Source of the DNA: Cytophagales bacterium
GTDB taxonomy: Bacteria; Bacteroidota; Bacteroidia; Cytophagales; Spirosomataceae
Length of the DNA: 49,935 nt
Assembly (NCBI GenBank): GCA_024742395.1
Contig: JANSYO010000028.1
Location: 1 to 49,935, forward strand
Direction of reading: 5' to 3'
Positions within the stretch are counted from its first letter, which is position 1. Every line of letters starts with the position of its first letter. The position numbers and the translations under genes are program-made. The notes beneath the pieces are model-generated. The model was given only the letters and a program-made list of their open reading frames with translations. It ran no database searches and was not told the origin of the DNA. Shown piece by piece: positions 7,360-15,828 of the stretch.

Positions 7360-10300
7360 CTATCAGGGAGTTATCGTTTTGCTTAAGGTAGTCTGTATAA
7401 TCTTCATGAAAGCGTCTCCAGGCAGAGCCACCCATCGTCACTTCCAGATGTGCCAGCCTATCTGCCAGCATTTTATTAGTTTCTTTCAGCTCTTTCAGGG
7501 TTTGAGGCATGTCTCCAAAATCCATCTTGCCGCTTTGTTGGGCCGTTTGATTGTTTTTACCACCTGCAGAGGCTCCACCTATACTTTCTATCATAGGTTT
7601 AAGAGCCGCAAAAGCCGGCGTTTGTGTAACAGCTGCCGGAATGATCTCTTCATTCGGATGCACAATCGCCATTTTGCCGCCTAAGCTGTCCAGGTTACCA
7701 TATTCCGGACCAGTATTGCCCCCAAAATAGTAACTCGGTATAGGCTTTGAGGCTACCACAGCAGCTTGTACAGCTCCGGTACCTATAATAAGTGGTATTA
7801 CCGCAGGAGCTGCCACACCCGTTTGAGAAAGCACTTTAGTTACAGCCAACGCAGTATTGATGGCTATTTGAGTCAGAGCTGCAGCCTTATCCGCTATGGC
7901 CTGCTTTCGCTTCATTTCGGCCATCTCCCGGTCATGCTTTTTTTCTAGGGCGGTCTTCGCTGTGGTATAAGCCTCTTCCGTCAGCAAGCCTTGTTTACGC
8001 TGAGTTTCCAGGGCTTCCAGCTCTTTTGAAGCAGCCGCCTGTTTATTATTATACTCAGCCTCCAGTCGGTTTGAGATAATCCCGAAAATCGCTTCCTCTG
8101 CAGCATAGGCAAAATCCAGCTTTACTTCCTTCAGCTGTGCCTCTTTGTCCTCCTTTATCTTTCGCTCGCGTTCGGCCTCTTTGGTATGAAAATCCAGCCA
8201 CCATTGAGAGTCTTCAGCTGCTTCAGCCTTTACTTTAGCTCGGTAAGTACCATCCAGCCCCGCAATATCAGCCAGGTATCGTTCATAGATAGCCTGTTTT
8301 TCTTCTGCTTTAGCTTTCTCAATATCAATCTCAAATTGAGCCCGTCGCAGCACCATCTGAGCTGCGAGTATAGACTCCTGATCTTCACCGTCTTCCGCTA
8401 TCTGCAGAGCCGTTTCTAAGGTCATCAGCCTCACCTTATTTTCCAGCTCAGCTTTTTCCTCAGCTGTAGCTTTGGCCTTTTCTTTAATAAGCTCGCTTAT
8501 TTTCCTTTCAGCCTCAGCTGCCGCGGCTTCATGCCATTTGTTGAAGTCAGATAGTGAAAGTTTCTGCTCAGCTATCAGTTTTCTTCTTTGCTCTGCTTCA
8601 TTCTCCAGGTCATTCAGTATCAAGGCCTCCTTTTGCTTCAGTTCGTCTTCTATGGCTTCCAGATTCATGCGGTAAATCTCCTGAAGCACCTTCGCTTCGT
8701 TTTCTATGCGGGTGGCAGCCAGATCCTCTAATCGCTTCTTCTCTTGCTCGGCTCTTGACTGATCGGCCTTATTACCCGTGTCAATACCCGGTAGTTTAAA
8801 GCCTCGGTTTTTAGGAGTTGGTAATCCACCATTGGCCAGACCAGACCCATAATTCGCAAAAGCATCACCACCTAAAGCCTCTGTCTTGATAATCCCCTGA
8901 GTCACGGCATAGCGTTTGGCACGCTCTTCCAGTGCAGCCAGCTCCTCTTCGGTTTTTTTGTTAAGCACGTATATCCCGCCCGCAAAATCAATAATAACCT
9001 GCTCCATTGCCCTTCCCATACCTTCACTAATACCTCTGAAAAATAGGCCTATTCTCTTCTTGGCTCTATCCAGCGTTCCTTTTTCGTCAGTATTAAAGGT
9101 TTGGAATATCTCTTCTATTCGGCTGGCTTCTTTAAAGGCTTTGGCCGCTACGGTTTGCTTTTGATAAAACTTGTCCAGATTATTTGAAAGTGTTCCCAGC
9201 GTTTTCACAGATTCCTGAGATTCGATATGCAAGGTCTTAAACACCTCACCTATCTTGCTTTCGTTCATATCTTTCAAACCTTGGGCAAACTCCGTCAAAA
9301 AGCCAATAGGATCCTGTGACATCCAGCTCAGGAATTCATCTTTGGCCATGCTAAACATAGAGCCAAACTCCTCACCGTACTTTGAGGCAGTAAGAAGTAC
9401 ATTAGTAATACCACCTGAGCTTATCTGTGCAGAAATATTAGCTTCCTCAAAAACGGCTGCCAGTGACGCGGCATCAGTAATGGCCGGCTTAAAAGCGTCC
9501 GGAAGTTGGCCTATACGGGCCACAAATTCCGTCATTCCTTTGGTTGTAGCCGGGCCTTCATCATTGAGCACCTTCAGAGCAGATCCAATACTTCTGAAAG
9601 AGTCCTCTATGCCCATATCCTTAGTTTCGGCAAAAGTGTCTTTTAGCTTGGCTATTTCTGTTGAGGCATTTCCTACACCTTCAAAATCCCTCGAAAATAC
9701 CTTTTCTAGCTTATCAGCTGCAGTCACAAAAGCCTGTACATCATCTACCGCTATATTGAGATCGCCGGCCACCAGAACCAGCTCCTTTAGTTCTTCCCGG
9801 CTTCGCTCGGTATTAATCTTTGAAAGCTGCTCAAAAATCTGATTCGCCTCAGGTCGCTCTACCAGTAGTATATTCTGGATCTCACTGACGGCCCGTCCTT
9901 TCTTCTGAATATACTCCAAACCCTCATCTGCCAGTCGTTTTATTTGCTGCAGTGCCTGGTCAAAGATCCCTACGGTAAGTCCACCAAAAGCACCGGCTAT
10001 AGCTGCCGGCATGTTTGATTTTATTTGGCCAATAAGCCCTCCGGCTCCACTTATCGCGTTTTGACGGCTCGTTATTAGATGTTGCACCTTCTGTGCTTCT
10101 CTTATACGCTGTTGATTTAGCCGGCCTTCAAAATCCGATGAAGTCTGAATCTGCTGGGTCAGGTTCCTGTGATGCATTTTAAGCTGGTCCAGACTAAGCC
10201 CGTTTAGCTTGTTCGCTTTTAATGACTTCTGCAGCTCATCATTCAGTTTCTTTTCCTGTCGTTCTCTTCTTGAGGTCCCTTCATTCAGTGCATCTATCTG

Positions 10301-10630
10301 ATCCAGCACAGCCTCCTTATCGGCTTTAGCTTTAAGTCTTAATGCACCTGAAGAAGATCTCGACTCCTGATCTAACTGCCTGTAATACTGCCTCAGCTGG
10401 TTCACCGTCATACCTTCCAGCCCCAGCTCTTCACGTACATCCTGAATCCTGTCTTTCAGTACCGTCATCTGACGTTCCAGTGCACGGGCAGTCATAGCAC
10501 TGTCTGTGCTTTTTACTTCCTGAGCCAGTCGCTTATATTGTTCCTGCAGGTAGCCCAGCTGATCTACGCCTTGCGTAGTGTCTATCAGGATTTGCAGCTG
10601 CTTTTTATCTATCCGGTTACGCTTTGCCAT
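7352..10630 (-). CDS. Tail tape measure protein
   Basis: About 1,092 residues. The first 200 residues are long charged helices; residues about 200-230 contain a Gly/Ala-rich hydrophobic stretch (AGGLIGQ, AAIAGAFGGLTVGI). The centre is phage-tail tape-measure-like helical sequence. Residues about 630-930 are a long coiled coil rich in E/K/A, followed by a second hydrophobic segment (AALTQIAINTALAVTKVL). Tape measures set tail length and help DNA ejection. The ATG at 10630 (MAKRNR) overlaps the upstream gene by 14 bases; the TTG at 10642 is a weaker alternative. Confidence 0.9.
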   Translation of the reverse strand: MAKRNRIDKKQLQILIDTTQGVDQLGYLQEQYKRLAQEVKSTDSAMTARALERQMTVLKDRIQDVREELGLEGMTVNQLRQYYRQLDQESRSSSGALRLKAKADKEAVLDQIDALNEGTSRRERQEKKLNDELQKSLKANKLNGLSLDQLKMHHRNLTQQIQTSSDFEGRLNQQRIREAQKVQHLITSRQNAISGAGGLIGQIKSNMPAAIAGAFGGLTVGIFDQALQQIKRLADEGLEYIQKKGRAVSEIQNILLVERPEANQIFEQLSKINTERSREELKELVLVAGDLNIAVDDVQAFVTAADKLEKVFSRDFEGVGNASTEIAKLKDTFAETKDMGIEDSFRSIGSALKVLNDEGPATTKGMTEFVARIGQLPDAFKPAITDAASLAAVFEEANISAQISSGGITNVLLTASKYGEEFGSMFSMAKDEFLSWMSQDPIGFLTEFAQGLKDMNESKIGEVFKTLHIESQESVKTLGTLSNNLDKFYQKQTVAAKAFKEASRIEEIFQTFNTDEKGTLDRAKKRIGLFFRGISEGMGRAMEQVIIDFAGGIYVLNKKTEEELAALEERAKRYAVTQGIIKTEALGGDAFANYGSGLANGGLPTPKNRGFKLPGIDTGNKADQSRAEQEKKRLEDLAATRIENEAKVLQEIYRMNLEAIEDELKQKEALILNDLENEAEQRRKLIAEQKLSLSDFNKWHEAAAAEAERKISELIKEKAKATAEEKAELENKVRLMTLETALQIAEDGEDQESILAAQMVLRRAQFEIDIEKAKAEEKQAIYERYLADIAGLDGTYRAKVKAEAAEDSQWWLDFHTKEAERERKIKEDKEAQLKEVKLDFAYAAEEAIFGIISNRLEAEYNNKQAAASKELEALETQRKQGLLTEEAYTTAKTALEKKHDREMAEMKRKQAIADKAAALTQIAINTALAVTKVLSQTGVAAPAVIPLIIGTGAVQAAVVASKPIPSYYFGGNTGPEYGNLDSLGGKMAIVHPNEEIIPAAVTQTPAFAALKPMIESIGGASAGGKNNQTAQQSGKMDFGDMPQTLKELKETNKMLADRLAHLEVTMGGSAWRRFHEDYTDYLKQNDNSLIDE

Positions 10631-11048
10631 GTATGTTTGCAAGGGTTAAAGTACCATCAAAATCCAGTTCGGCCATTTCTATTAGTTCTGCAGAAACCAC
10701 CTCCATAAGTGCAGAGAGCCGTCCAAATATCGGCTTCATCAAGATTCTCTTTCTTCGCCTTTTACTTCGCATCTCTCGCAGATAGTCATCATGAGTCACC
10801 CGTACACCTTTATGATAGCCGCGGCCGGCACCCATGTCTGTAAATCTCAGGCTATCTCTGTAGAAGAAATCCAGATTAATCATTCCTTCGCCTCGTTCAT
10901 GTAGCTTAATAATGATGTTTCGGCGGCCAGGCTCTGAGAATGTCACCTTCCGCTTTTTCATAATAGATCCTATGATCTTTTCGGTAGAATCTACCCAGTC
11001 GTAAACCACTTCTGTAGCCAGCTCTTGTTGATAAGGACCCTTTGCCAT
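10617..11048 (-). CDS. Phage tail assembly protein of unknown function
   Basis: 143 residues, basic, with a run of arginines and lysines (EMRSKRRRKRILMK) in the middle. It is directly upstream of, and overlaps, the tape measure gene, the place of tail-assembly chaperones, but it shows no recognisable chaperone signature and no slippery frameshift. The ATG at 11048 is chosen because it lies three bases after the bipartite element at 11052-11086. A TTG at 11075 would start inside that element. Confidence 0.7.
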   Translation of the reverse strand: MAKGPYQQELATEVVYDWVDSTEKIIGSIMKKRKVTFSEPGRRNIIIKLHERGEGMINLDFFYRDSLRFTDMGAGRGYHKGVRVTHDDYLREMRSKRRRKRILMKPIFGRLSALMEVVSAELIEMAELDFDGTLTLANIHGKA

Positions 11049-11051
11049 ACT

Positions 11052-11086
11052 CGAATTTGCACCCTTATTACACAATCAGAAAGGAC
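11052..11086 (-). promoter_or_regulatory. Bipartite late element, copy A
   Basis: On the minus strand GTCCTTTCTG (11086-11077), 15 nt, TGCAAATTCG (11061-11052), then AGT and the ATG at 11048. One of six copies with the same spacing. Directly upstream (minus sense) is the terminator at 11091-11119. Confidence 0.75.
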
Positions 11087-11090
11087 AAAA

Positions 11091-11119
11091 AAAGGCCTGA
11101 AGCTCAGCTCCAGACCTTT
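11091..11119 (-). terminator. Intrinsic terminator before copy A
   Basis: Minus strand: AAAGGTCTGGAGCT pairs with the CTTCAGGCCTTT segment through G·U-tolerant pairs, followed by seven Ts. Ends the transcript of the secreted fibre-like gene at 11175-11534. Confidence 0.7.
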
Positions 11120-11121
11120 TC

Positions 11122-11162
11122 ATATACTTAACAAACCCACGCTTAGGGTTCATTAAGTATAT
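11122..11162. repeat. Long inverted repeat between fibre-like gene and terminator
   Basis: ATATACTTAA (11122-11131) and TTAAGTATAT (11153-11162) are perfect 10-bp arms, and AACCC/GGGTT forms an inner stem. It has no U tract, and a separate terminator follows, so it may stabilise the mRNA 3' end or bind a protein. Confidence 0.5.
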
Positions 11163-11174
11163 CAATTTGGTTAC

Positions 11175-11534
11175 CTACATACTGCTTGTAGTCACCTTGA
11201 GCCAGCCACTGCCATTATAAAAGACTATCAGGTTTAGAGTAGTATTATAAACCGTGAGTCCTGTCCTGGGCGATGCTATGGCATTCACCTGAGTGGTAGT
11301 CATCTGGGGTAGCCCTAAACCCATAGTAGTTGATGTCAGGTCTAAGATGGCTGAAGAATCCGGTGTGGCCACGCCAATTCCAGCATTCCCATAAGGCCGT
11401 ACACCTACGGCTGTTTTTACGCCCTCAGAGCTCATGAAGATTAAATTGTCTTGATAAACGGCTGCTGTGGTAGATTGTGAGAAAGAAACCAAGCTCATCA
11501 TGAGCATAATTCCAAGCATGAGAAATTTTTTCAT
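11175..11534 (-). CDS. Secreted tail-fibre-like protein with signal peptide
   Basis: 119 residues. It has a clear N-terminal signal peptide (MKKFLMLGIMLMMSLVSFSQ, cleavage after FSQ). It is followed by the Bacteroidota fibre-type repeat: GIGVATPDSSAILDLTS, then GLGLPQMTTTQVNAI, then GLTVYNTTLN and FYNGSGWLKVT. This repeat is common at the ends of phage tail fibres and in Bacteroidota surface proteins. It has its own transcription unit, between copy B of the bipartite element and the hairpin and terminator at 11091-11162. It may modify the host surface or be a virion protein exported on purpose. Confidence 0.8.
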   Translation of the reverse strand: MKKFLMLGIMLMMSLVSFSQSTTAAVYQDNLIFMSSEGVKTAVGVRPYGNAGIGVATPDSSAILDLTSTTMGLGLPQMTTTQVNAIASPRTGLTVYNTTLNLIVFYNGSGWLKVTTSSM

Positions 11535-11570
11535 AAAACTAATTTTTAATGTTAATGATCATCATCAAAC

Positions 11571-11605
11571 CAAATTTGCACCCTTATTCATCTACCAGAA
11601 AGGAC
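11571..11605 (-). promoter_or_regulatory. Bipartite late element, copy B
   Basis: Minus strand GTCCTTTCTG (11605-11596), 15 nt, TGCAAATTTG (11580-11571). Unlike most other copies the start codon (11534) is 36 bases further on, leaving a real leader. Shares AATAAGGG before the second box with copy A. Confidence 0.75.
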
Positions 11606-11610
11606 AAAAA

Positions 11611-11639
11611 AAAGACCTCTCGCAGAGCAAAAGGCCTTT
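11611..11639 (-). terminator. Intrinsic terminator before copy B
   Basis: Minus strand AAAGGCCTTTTGC / GCGAGAGGTCTTT with loop TCT and several G·U pairs, then a run of Ts. It closes the lysis-cassette transcript ending at 11669. Confidence 0.7.
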
Positions 11640-11668
11640 AGAAAAAGCTAATCTATACATTATGTTCT

Positions 11669-12109
11669 TTAATCCGCTCCCCATCGCCAGCCTTCAGTGT
11701 AGGTGCTGTCAGTCAGCTTGTGTTTTCCAAAAAGTGGGTCTTTATAAATCTTTTCTACCAGGTCTATCCTTATTCCGGTTTCCAGATGCTTTATAACTTC
11801 AGCCTGGCTTGCTTCTCTTCTCTTCATTGTAAGTAGAGTGCTCTGCAGCTGAGATTTTTCAGAGGTATAAAACAAACTATCGCCGTAGTTCTTATTAATA
11901 AGGCTGTCTCGTTCAGCCCCCAATCTATCTATTAGGGTAATGGCTACATCTACCTCATGATTCAGGTCAATAATTTCCTGCCCGGCTGTCACCAGTTTTT
12001 TCTGCAGAGGGTTTACACGTGTCAGATTTACCACATAAATAGTGGCCAGTATACAAGGAATAGCTACCCAGCCACCACCTTTCAGAAAACTAAAGATTGT
12101 TTTGATCAT
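11669..12109 (-). CDS. i-spanin-like protein (Rz-type)
   Basis: 146 residues. A single N-terminal membrane helix (about 13-30, GGWVAIPCILATIYVVNL) is followed by a long periplasmic helical region rich in heptad-like leucines. That is the topology of inner-membrane spanins, which join the two membranes at lysis in Gram-negative hosts. It is the last gene of a cassette with endolysin and holin-like genes, and overlaps the holin-like gene by 20 bases. No outer-membrane lipoprotein partner is visible, so the spanin call rests on topology and position. Confidence 0.6.
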   Translation of the reverse strand: MIKTIFSFLKGGGWVAIPCILATIYVVNLTRVNPLQKKLVTAGQEIIDLNHEVDVAITLIDRLGAERDSLINKNYGDSLFYTSEKSQLQSTLLTMKRREASQAEVIKHLETGIRIDLVEKIYKDPLFGKHKLTDSTYTEGWRWGAD

Positions 12110-12335
12110 CGTTGTTAGATTTTGTTTTTGAACTAAAATAATGCTTTAAGAAGGTAGATATCATATCGGCAAAAGCTCTGGGGGCAAAGAGCAATAATAC
12201 TGATACCGCAAAGGTGATTCCGGTCGATACATTAATTTCCAGATCATCAAGATACATATATCTCCAGAAAACCATATAGACCATAATGGCCGAGCCTACG
12301 GCTGTTGTTAAGTAAAATTTGAATTTCTCCAGCAT
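12090..12335 (-). CDS. Holin-like small membrane protein
   Basis: 81 residues. It has two hydrophobic helices (about 10-26 and 38-55) separated by a short acidic turn (LDDLEIN) and a charged, Asn/Asp-rich C-terminus, like class II holins. It sits between the endolysin-side genes and the spanin-like gene. Holins open the inner membrane to release endolysin. Sequence alone gives topology only. Confidence 0.6.
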   Translation of the reverse strand: MLEKFKFYLTTAVGSAIMVYMVFWRYMYLDDLEINVSTGITFAVSVLLLFAPRAFADMISTFLKHYFSSKTKSNNDDQNNL

Positions 12336-12337
12336 AA

Positions 12338-13027
12338 TTAAAAGCTATAAATTGATTTATAAATGTCTCTTATCTGATTCACGCTCATATTGAGCTGATT
12401 CTCCGTTTTAAATTCTTTCCTAAAATCAGCCTCATAGGTAGCCACGCTCATGAAATAAAATTTCCTTTTCCGGCTCCGGTGATAAATTCGATACACTCTG
12501 CTATATTTTATCTCTCGTTTCTGATAAATAGCCTTTAGTGCACTGTCTTTCATTTTGCTTACATCTATGAAGTAAGATCCATTCTTCTTTACCTTCTTGA
12601 GCATTTCGCAGTATTCTGTATCCACATGCAGGTCCTGATAAAGATGTTTTTCACCCCAGAAATTCGGCTTATGCTGTTCATTCGTTGCAGAAACTACATA
12701 TCTAAGCTCCAGATCTGTATCCACTAACTTTGACCACAGTCGTTTTAAAGGGTTTTGTTCCATAGGTATTTCATCCGCTTCAAAAAACATAATACGGTCA
12801 ATCACAGAGTTCTGTGTAGCTATTCGCATGATATCATTCATGTCTATTTGGCTCTTCAGAAAGCGGTTAATAGCCCGCTGATCTTTGTAAACCAGATATG
12901 CTCTCGCAATAGCATAAAAAATGGTTGATAGGGTAGCCAGTAGCACCGGTGAGTTGGTTATAACTAAAAAAACATTCAGAATACAGGCATCTGTAAATGT
13001 CCGTACATAGGCAATGACATTATTCAT
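12338..13027 (-). CDS. Membrane protein in the lysis cassette
   Basis: 229 residues. An N-terminal hydrophobic stretch (about 15-45, with LNVFLVITNSPVLLATLSTI) is followed by a soluble, strongly basic C-terminal domain. It overlaps the endolysin gene stop by eight bases and is two bases from the holin-like gene. Its place suggests a lysis regulator or membrane-anchored accessory factor; I know no family for it. Confidence 0.65.
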   Translation of the reverse strand: MNNVIAYVRTFTDACILNVFLVITNSPVLLATLSTIFYAIARAYLVYKDQRAINRFLKSQIDMNDIMRIATQNSVIDRIMFFEADEIPMEQNPLKRLWSKLVDTDLELRYVVSATNEQHKPNFWGEKHLYQDLHVDTEYCEMLKKVKKNGSYFIDVSKMKDSALKAIYQKREIKYSRVYRIYHRSRKRKFYFMSVATYEADFRKEFKTENQLNMSVNQIRDIYKSIYSF

Positions 13028-13595
13028 AAGGCTTTGAGTTAAGAATGTCAGTCACCAGTGTCGTATACCATCCCAGGTACATAATTCTGTCCTGCAGGCC
13101 ATTATAGCCACCGTTAATTTTTTTTGTGAGCAGTTTAAAATCTCCTTTATCGCAGTATTGATTCAGATTATTGGTTTTCCAAAAGAATACCGTAGCCCAC
13201 ATAGCCAGCTCAGGTATTTGTCCTATCAAATAAGGCTGAGCCACCAGGTCGGGAGCATCCGGTTCCATCTCATGATACCACTCATTAAAAAGCGTATGGT
13301 TCTTCCTTCCGGTAAGTTGAATATAGCCCACGCCCTTATGCTTCACCCCGTCTCCGGGCAGGTTATTTCCCAGGTCAGCCCTAAACTCATATTTTTTGCC
13401 TGAGGCATACTCCGTCATCGTATGAAAACGGTCACACTCCTTTGTTACCTGTGCCAGAAAATAAGCCTGTCGCTCCTTACTCCATAGGTCCAGTTCCGGA
13501 ATAGCTATCTCAAAATACACCCGCCAGAAGTCCTCCAGCTTCCTTTTTGAAGTTCTGGGGTGCAGAGATCTAAATTCTTCAAAAGTCATAACCAA
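13020..13595 (-). CDS. Endolysin, glycoside hydrolase family 19 (chitinase-like)
   Basis: 191 residues. It cleaves peptidoglycan glycan strands. Family-19 signatures are present: the catalytic-region segment AQVTKECDRFHTMTEY (Glu53 and Glu62 as likely acid/base pair), a DLGN...GDG..HKGVGYIQLTGRKN block at about residues 75-100, and INGGYNGLQDR near the end. Length is that of a single-domain phage lysozyme-like chitinase; no cell-wall-binding domain or signal peptide, so it would depend on a holin. It is first in the lysis cassette and overlaps its neighbours on both sides. Confidence 0.88.
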   Translation of the reverse strand: MVMTFEEFRSLHPRTSKRKLEDFWRVYFEIAIPELDLWSKERQAYFLAQVTKECDRFHTMTEYASGKKYEFRADLGNNLPGDGVKHKGVGYIQLTGRKNHTLFNEWYHEMEPDAPDLVAQPYLIGQIPELAMWATVFFWKTNNLNQYCDKGDFKLLTKKINGGYNGLQDRIMYLGWYTTLVTDILNSKPYE

Positions 13596-14116
13596 TTATC
13601 GTTTTGTTTCACAGCCACCCGGCTAAATCCTACCTGAAAAGTAAAAGCTACACCATAACCCACAGCCTTATCAAAAGCCTCATCCACAACATAATAATCA
13701 AAATGGCCTTCCTCCAGGTGCCCTAACGGAAAGCCATCTTCATGCTCCTCCGTCAGCATATGAGCCACTATTTCTTCACACATATCAAAAGCCTCGCTTT
13801 GAATGTCATATTTGCTCACATCGTTCCGCTCATTAAATTTCACGATCTCAAAAGCCCCCTCTATATGTGTTTTAAAGTGCCTTGAGTTATTTTTTGAGGT
13901 CGAAGGGTCAGGATCCAGCAGTATCATGCAAAACTTCGTCATATCCAGTCCACCATTCTGCCTTCTTCCGGCCATAACAGCTGCACGGCTATAGGTTTCA
14001 AACCTGGGCTTTTCCTCAGTATGCCCTATGGGCCTGTATTTCGTCGCAATACCCTTAAAGTACTCCCTGTAAGCCGTCAGCTTGTTTGGAGCTATATTCA
14101 CATCAGTTCCTGCCAT
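13586..14116 (-). CDS. Tail completion / head-tail joining candidate
   Basis: 176 residues, soluble, mixed alpha/beta. The C-terminal half (EDGFPLGHLEEGHFDYYVVDEAFDKAV and a final beta strand) resembles the general shape of tail-terminator proteins, but I cannot name a family. It lies between the connector-region genes and the endolysin gene, overlapping both neighbours by 10-14 bases. Confidence 0.6.
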   Translation of the reverse strand: MAGTDVNIAPNKLTAYREYFKGIATKYRPIGHTEEKPRFETYSRAAVMAGRRQNGGLDMTKFCMILLDPDPSTSKNNSRHFKTHIEGAFEIVKFNERNDVSKYDIQSEAFDMCEEIVAHMLTEEHEDGFPLGHLEEGHFDYYVVDEAFDKAVGYGVAFTFQVGFSRVAVKQNDNWL

Positions 14117-14939
14117 TTTTCTGTCTGTTGTTACGTTTCATTTCGGCCATGGCCTTTTCCTTTGCCTTATAGTTTTTAATGTCCTGGTTAATAAATTCCA
14201 GCACGGTACGGGCATTTTCATGATACATCAGCTTTTTGCGGTCAGGCGTTTTGGCATATTCTACCAGCTTGGCATGGTAGCCCATCACCATCTCCAGTAC
14301 CATTTTGCCGCTGATCTTCTCCTCCTTCTTTAGAGCAGAGTCTTTTTTTTCTATAGGCTTAGGAAAAACATGAGCGTAAGAATTAGCCAGTATGGTTCTG
14401 CAGCCCAGGTAATACTCTAAGACTACATAAAGCTGAGCTTTGCTAAGCTCCTTCAGGGCTTTCAGAGATCGCTCAGAGCGGTCCAGGGCATATTCCTTTT
14501 CAAACCTCGGCCGGTACAGAATAGCCGTTAGCTTCTGCAGATGTTCCGGATCCTTTCGCATAAAAAACAAAAACAGCTGCTCTTCAGCGTCAATAAACTG
14601 CCCAAATACCAGCTTTTCCAGCATATCGCCCGGGCCTATCAGCTCCTTATCTTTCAGGTATAAAATGCCATAGGGCATTCGTGTTAAAGGTTTTTGAGCG
14701 TTCAGAATATGCTCAGCAGTTCGCATACCCATATCCGCAATACTGTCAGTTTCGCAGGTTTCCAGAAGTTCCTGGTAAGTATCTGAAGCACAGCCAGCAG
14801 AAAACCAGAGCACCGAAAAACTCTGAACACTCAGGCTATTAAGTTGAGATTCCTTCAGAAGCTCCAGCTGCAGCTCAGTACAGTCATTGAGTTCATCAGG
14901 ATAAAATAAGGTTATATCGCCGCAATCGCTTATTAGCAT
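14103..14939 (-). CDS. Phage structural-region protein of unknown function
   Basis: About 278 residues, helical, with a strongly charged C-terminus (KKDSALKKEEK, KAKEKAMAEMKR). It heads the transcription unit that runs into the tail-completion and lysis genes. I place the start at 14939 (MLISDCGD), three bases after copy C of the bipartite element, by analogy with copies A and D. ATGs at 14957 and 14954 are in frame but overlap the element. Confidence 0.7.
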   Translation of the reverse strand: MLISDCGDITLFYPDELNDCTELQLELLKESQLNSLSVQSFSVLWFSAGCASDTYQELLETCETDSIADMGMRTAEHILNAQKPLTRMPYGILYLKDKELIGPGDMLEKLVFGQFIDAEEQLFLFFMRKDPEHLQKLTAILYRPRFEKEYALDRSERSLKALKELSKAQLYVVLEYYLGCRTILANSYAHVFPKPIEKKDSALKKEEKISGKMVLEMVMGYHAKLVEYAKTPDRKKLMYHENARTVLEFINQDIKNYKAKEKAMAEMKRNNRQKNGRN

Positions 14940-14942
14940 AAT

Positions 14943-14977
14943 CGAAATTGCCATCATTCCACCACATCAGAAAGGAC
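14943..14977 (-). promoter_or_regulatory. Bipartite late element, copy C
   Basis: Minus strand GTCCTTTCTG (14977-14968), 15 nt, GGCAATTTCG (14952-14943): a divergent second box that keeps CAA-TTCG. It is followed by ATT and the ATG at 14939. Confidence 0.7.
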
Positions 14978-14984
14978 AAAAAAA

Positions 14985-15010
14985 GACCCTTGACTTTTAA
15001 ATCAAGGGTC
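14985..15010 (-). terminator. Intrinsic terminator ending the moron
   Basis: GACCCTTGA and TCAAGGGTC form a perfect 9-bp stem with loop TTTAAAAG, followed on the minus strand by seven Ts. Its stem sequence differs from the other terminators. It terminates the antitoxin-like gene ending at 15063. Confidence 0.8.
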
Positions 15011-15062
15011 AAAACCGCTAACACCGCATGTATCTAATTCTCTTTCCCCTCCCACTTCTTCG

Positions 15063-15470
15063 TTAAACTATATCAAGAGATTTTCCAAGAGCTTTTGCGA
15101 TTTGGGAAATAATATCTATGCCCGTACTGTATTTCCCAGATTCGATCCTAACAAGATTAGGACGTAAAATTCCTGATTTTTCGGCTAATTGCTCTTGAGT
15201 TAATCCAGCATCTTCTCGTAACTTTTTAATTCTTTGCCCTAAGACAATACGGTGATATGTTTCGTTAAATTTCCGATCGGCAGAAACTAAATCAAATTGA
15301 TCTTTGATTGTAGCCACTCCTCCATCATTCCCCGATGTAGGGTACATTACCCTTGACTTTTTGTCAATATTAGGGTAGTCAACAGTCATTTTTTTAGATA
15401 AATCAACTGATTCATCTTCATTAAGAAAAAGGGTGATTTTTACATCACCCTTTGTAATTGTCTTTTGCAT
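15063..15470 (-). CDS. XRE-type HTH protein, antitoxin-like
   Basis: 135 residues. The N-terminal 65 residues are a separate charged domain of unknown type. Residues about 75-130 are a classic helix-turn-helix (RIKKLREDAGLTQEQLAEKS...NLVRIESGKYS). The start codon overlaps the stop of the preceding small gene (TAATG), as in toxin-antitoxin pairs with the toxin first (HigBA-like order). It likely binds the palindrome at 15781-15796 in their shared promoter and represses it. Confidence 0.8.
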   Translation of the reverse strand: MQKTITKGDVKITLFLNEDESVDLSKKMTVDYPNIDKKSRVMYPTSGNDGGVATIKDQFDLVSADRKFNETYHRIVLGQRIKKLREDAGLTQEQLAEKSGILRPNLVRIESGKYSTGIDIISQIAKALGKSLDIV

Positions 15471-15727
15471 TATTTGATAAAATAAGAAGTTCCAAAATCT
15501 CCGACTGCATTCAATAGTGTTGAATCAACGTAAAAACTAGATTGTATAGTTACTATATACCTAGCAGATGTGTAATTAGCAGAAAATTCTTCATCATACT
15601 CTGCAACGGCAGTAATAGTGTTACCTAATACACAGTTTTTGCCTGACCAAACCAGCCCAAATTCTTTGTCAAGTGAAGATAAAACTGTTTGAGCATCTGA
15701 GAAATCAAGTCTATGTAAAGTTATCAT
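15470..15727 (-). CDS. Small partner protein, toxin-like
   Basis: 85 residues from the ATG at 15727 (MITLHRLDF); an upstream in-frame ATG at 15787 would add a sequence that overlaps the promoter. Beta-rich C-terminus (YIVTIQSSFYVDSTLL). No toxin catalytic motif can be recognised. The call depends on the two-gene arrangement with an HTH partner, its own promoter and operator, and flanking terminators. It could equally be a superinfection or anti-defence factor. Confidence 0.6.
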   Translation of the reverse strand: MITLHRLDFSDAQTVLSSLDKEFGLVWSGKNCVLGNTITAVAEYDEEFSANYTSARYIVTIQSSFYVDSTLLNAVGDFGTSYFIK

Positions 15728-15772
15728 TGTCGTAAGCCGAATTACTGTTGCCGCCAGATTTAAATTGATAAT

Positions 15773-15803
15773 CAAAGATAGTATCATATTTGATACATGT
15801 CAA
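15773..15803 (-). promoter_or_regulatory. Autoregulated promoter of the moron
   Basis: Minus strand: TTGAC (15803-15799) as -33, an 18-nt spacer, and TATCTTTG (15780-15773), an exact TAnnTTTG -7 box. The 16-bp palindrome GTATCAAATATGATAC (15796-15781) fills the spacer, where a bound HTH protein would block RNA polymerase. Confidence 0.7.
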
Positions 15804-15828
15804 GTTATTTCTAATATATTTTATAAAA

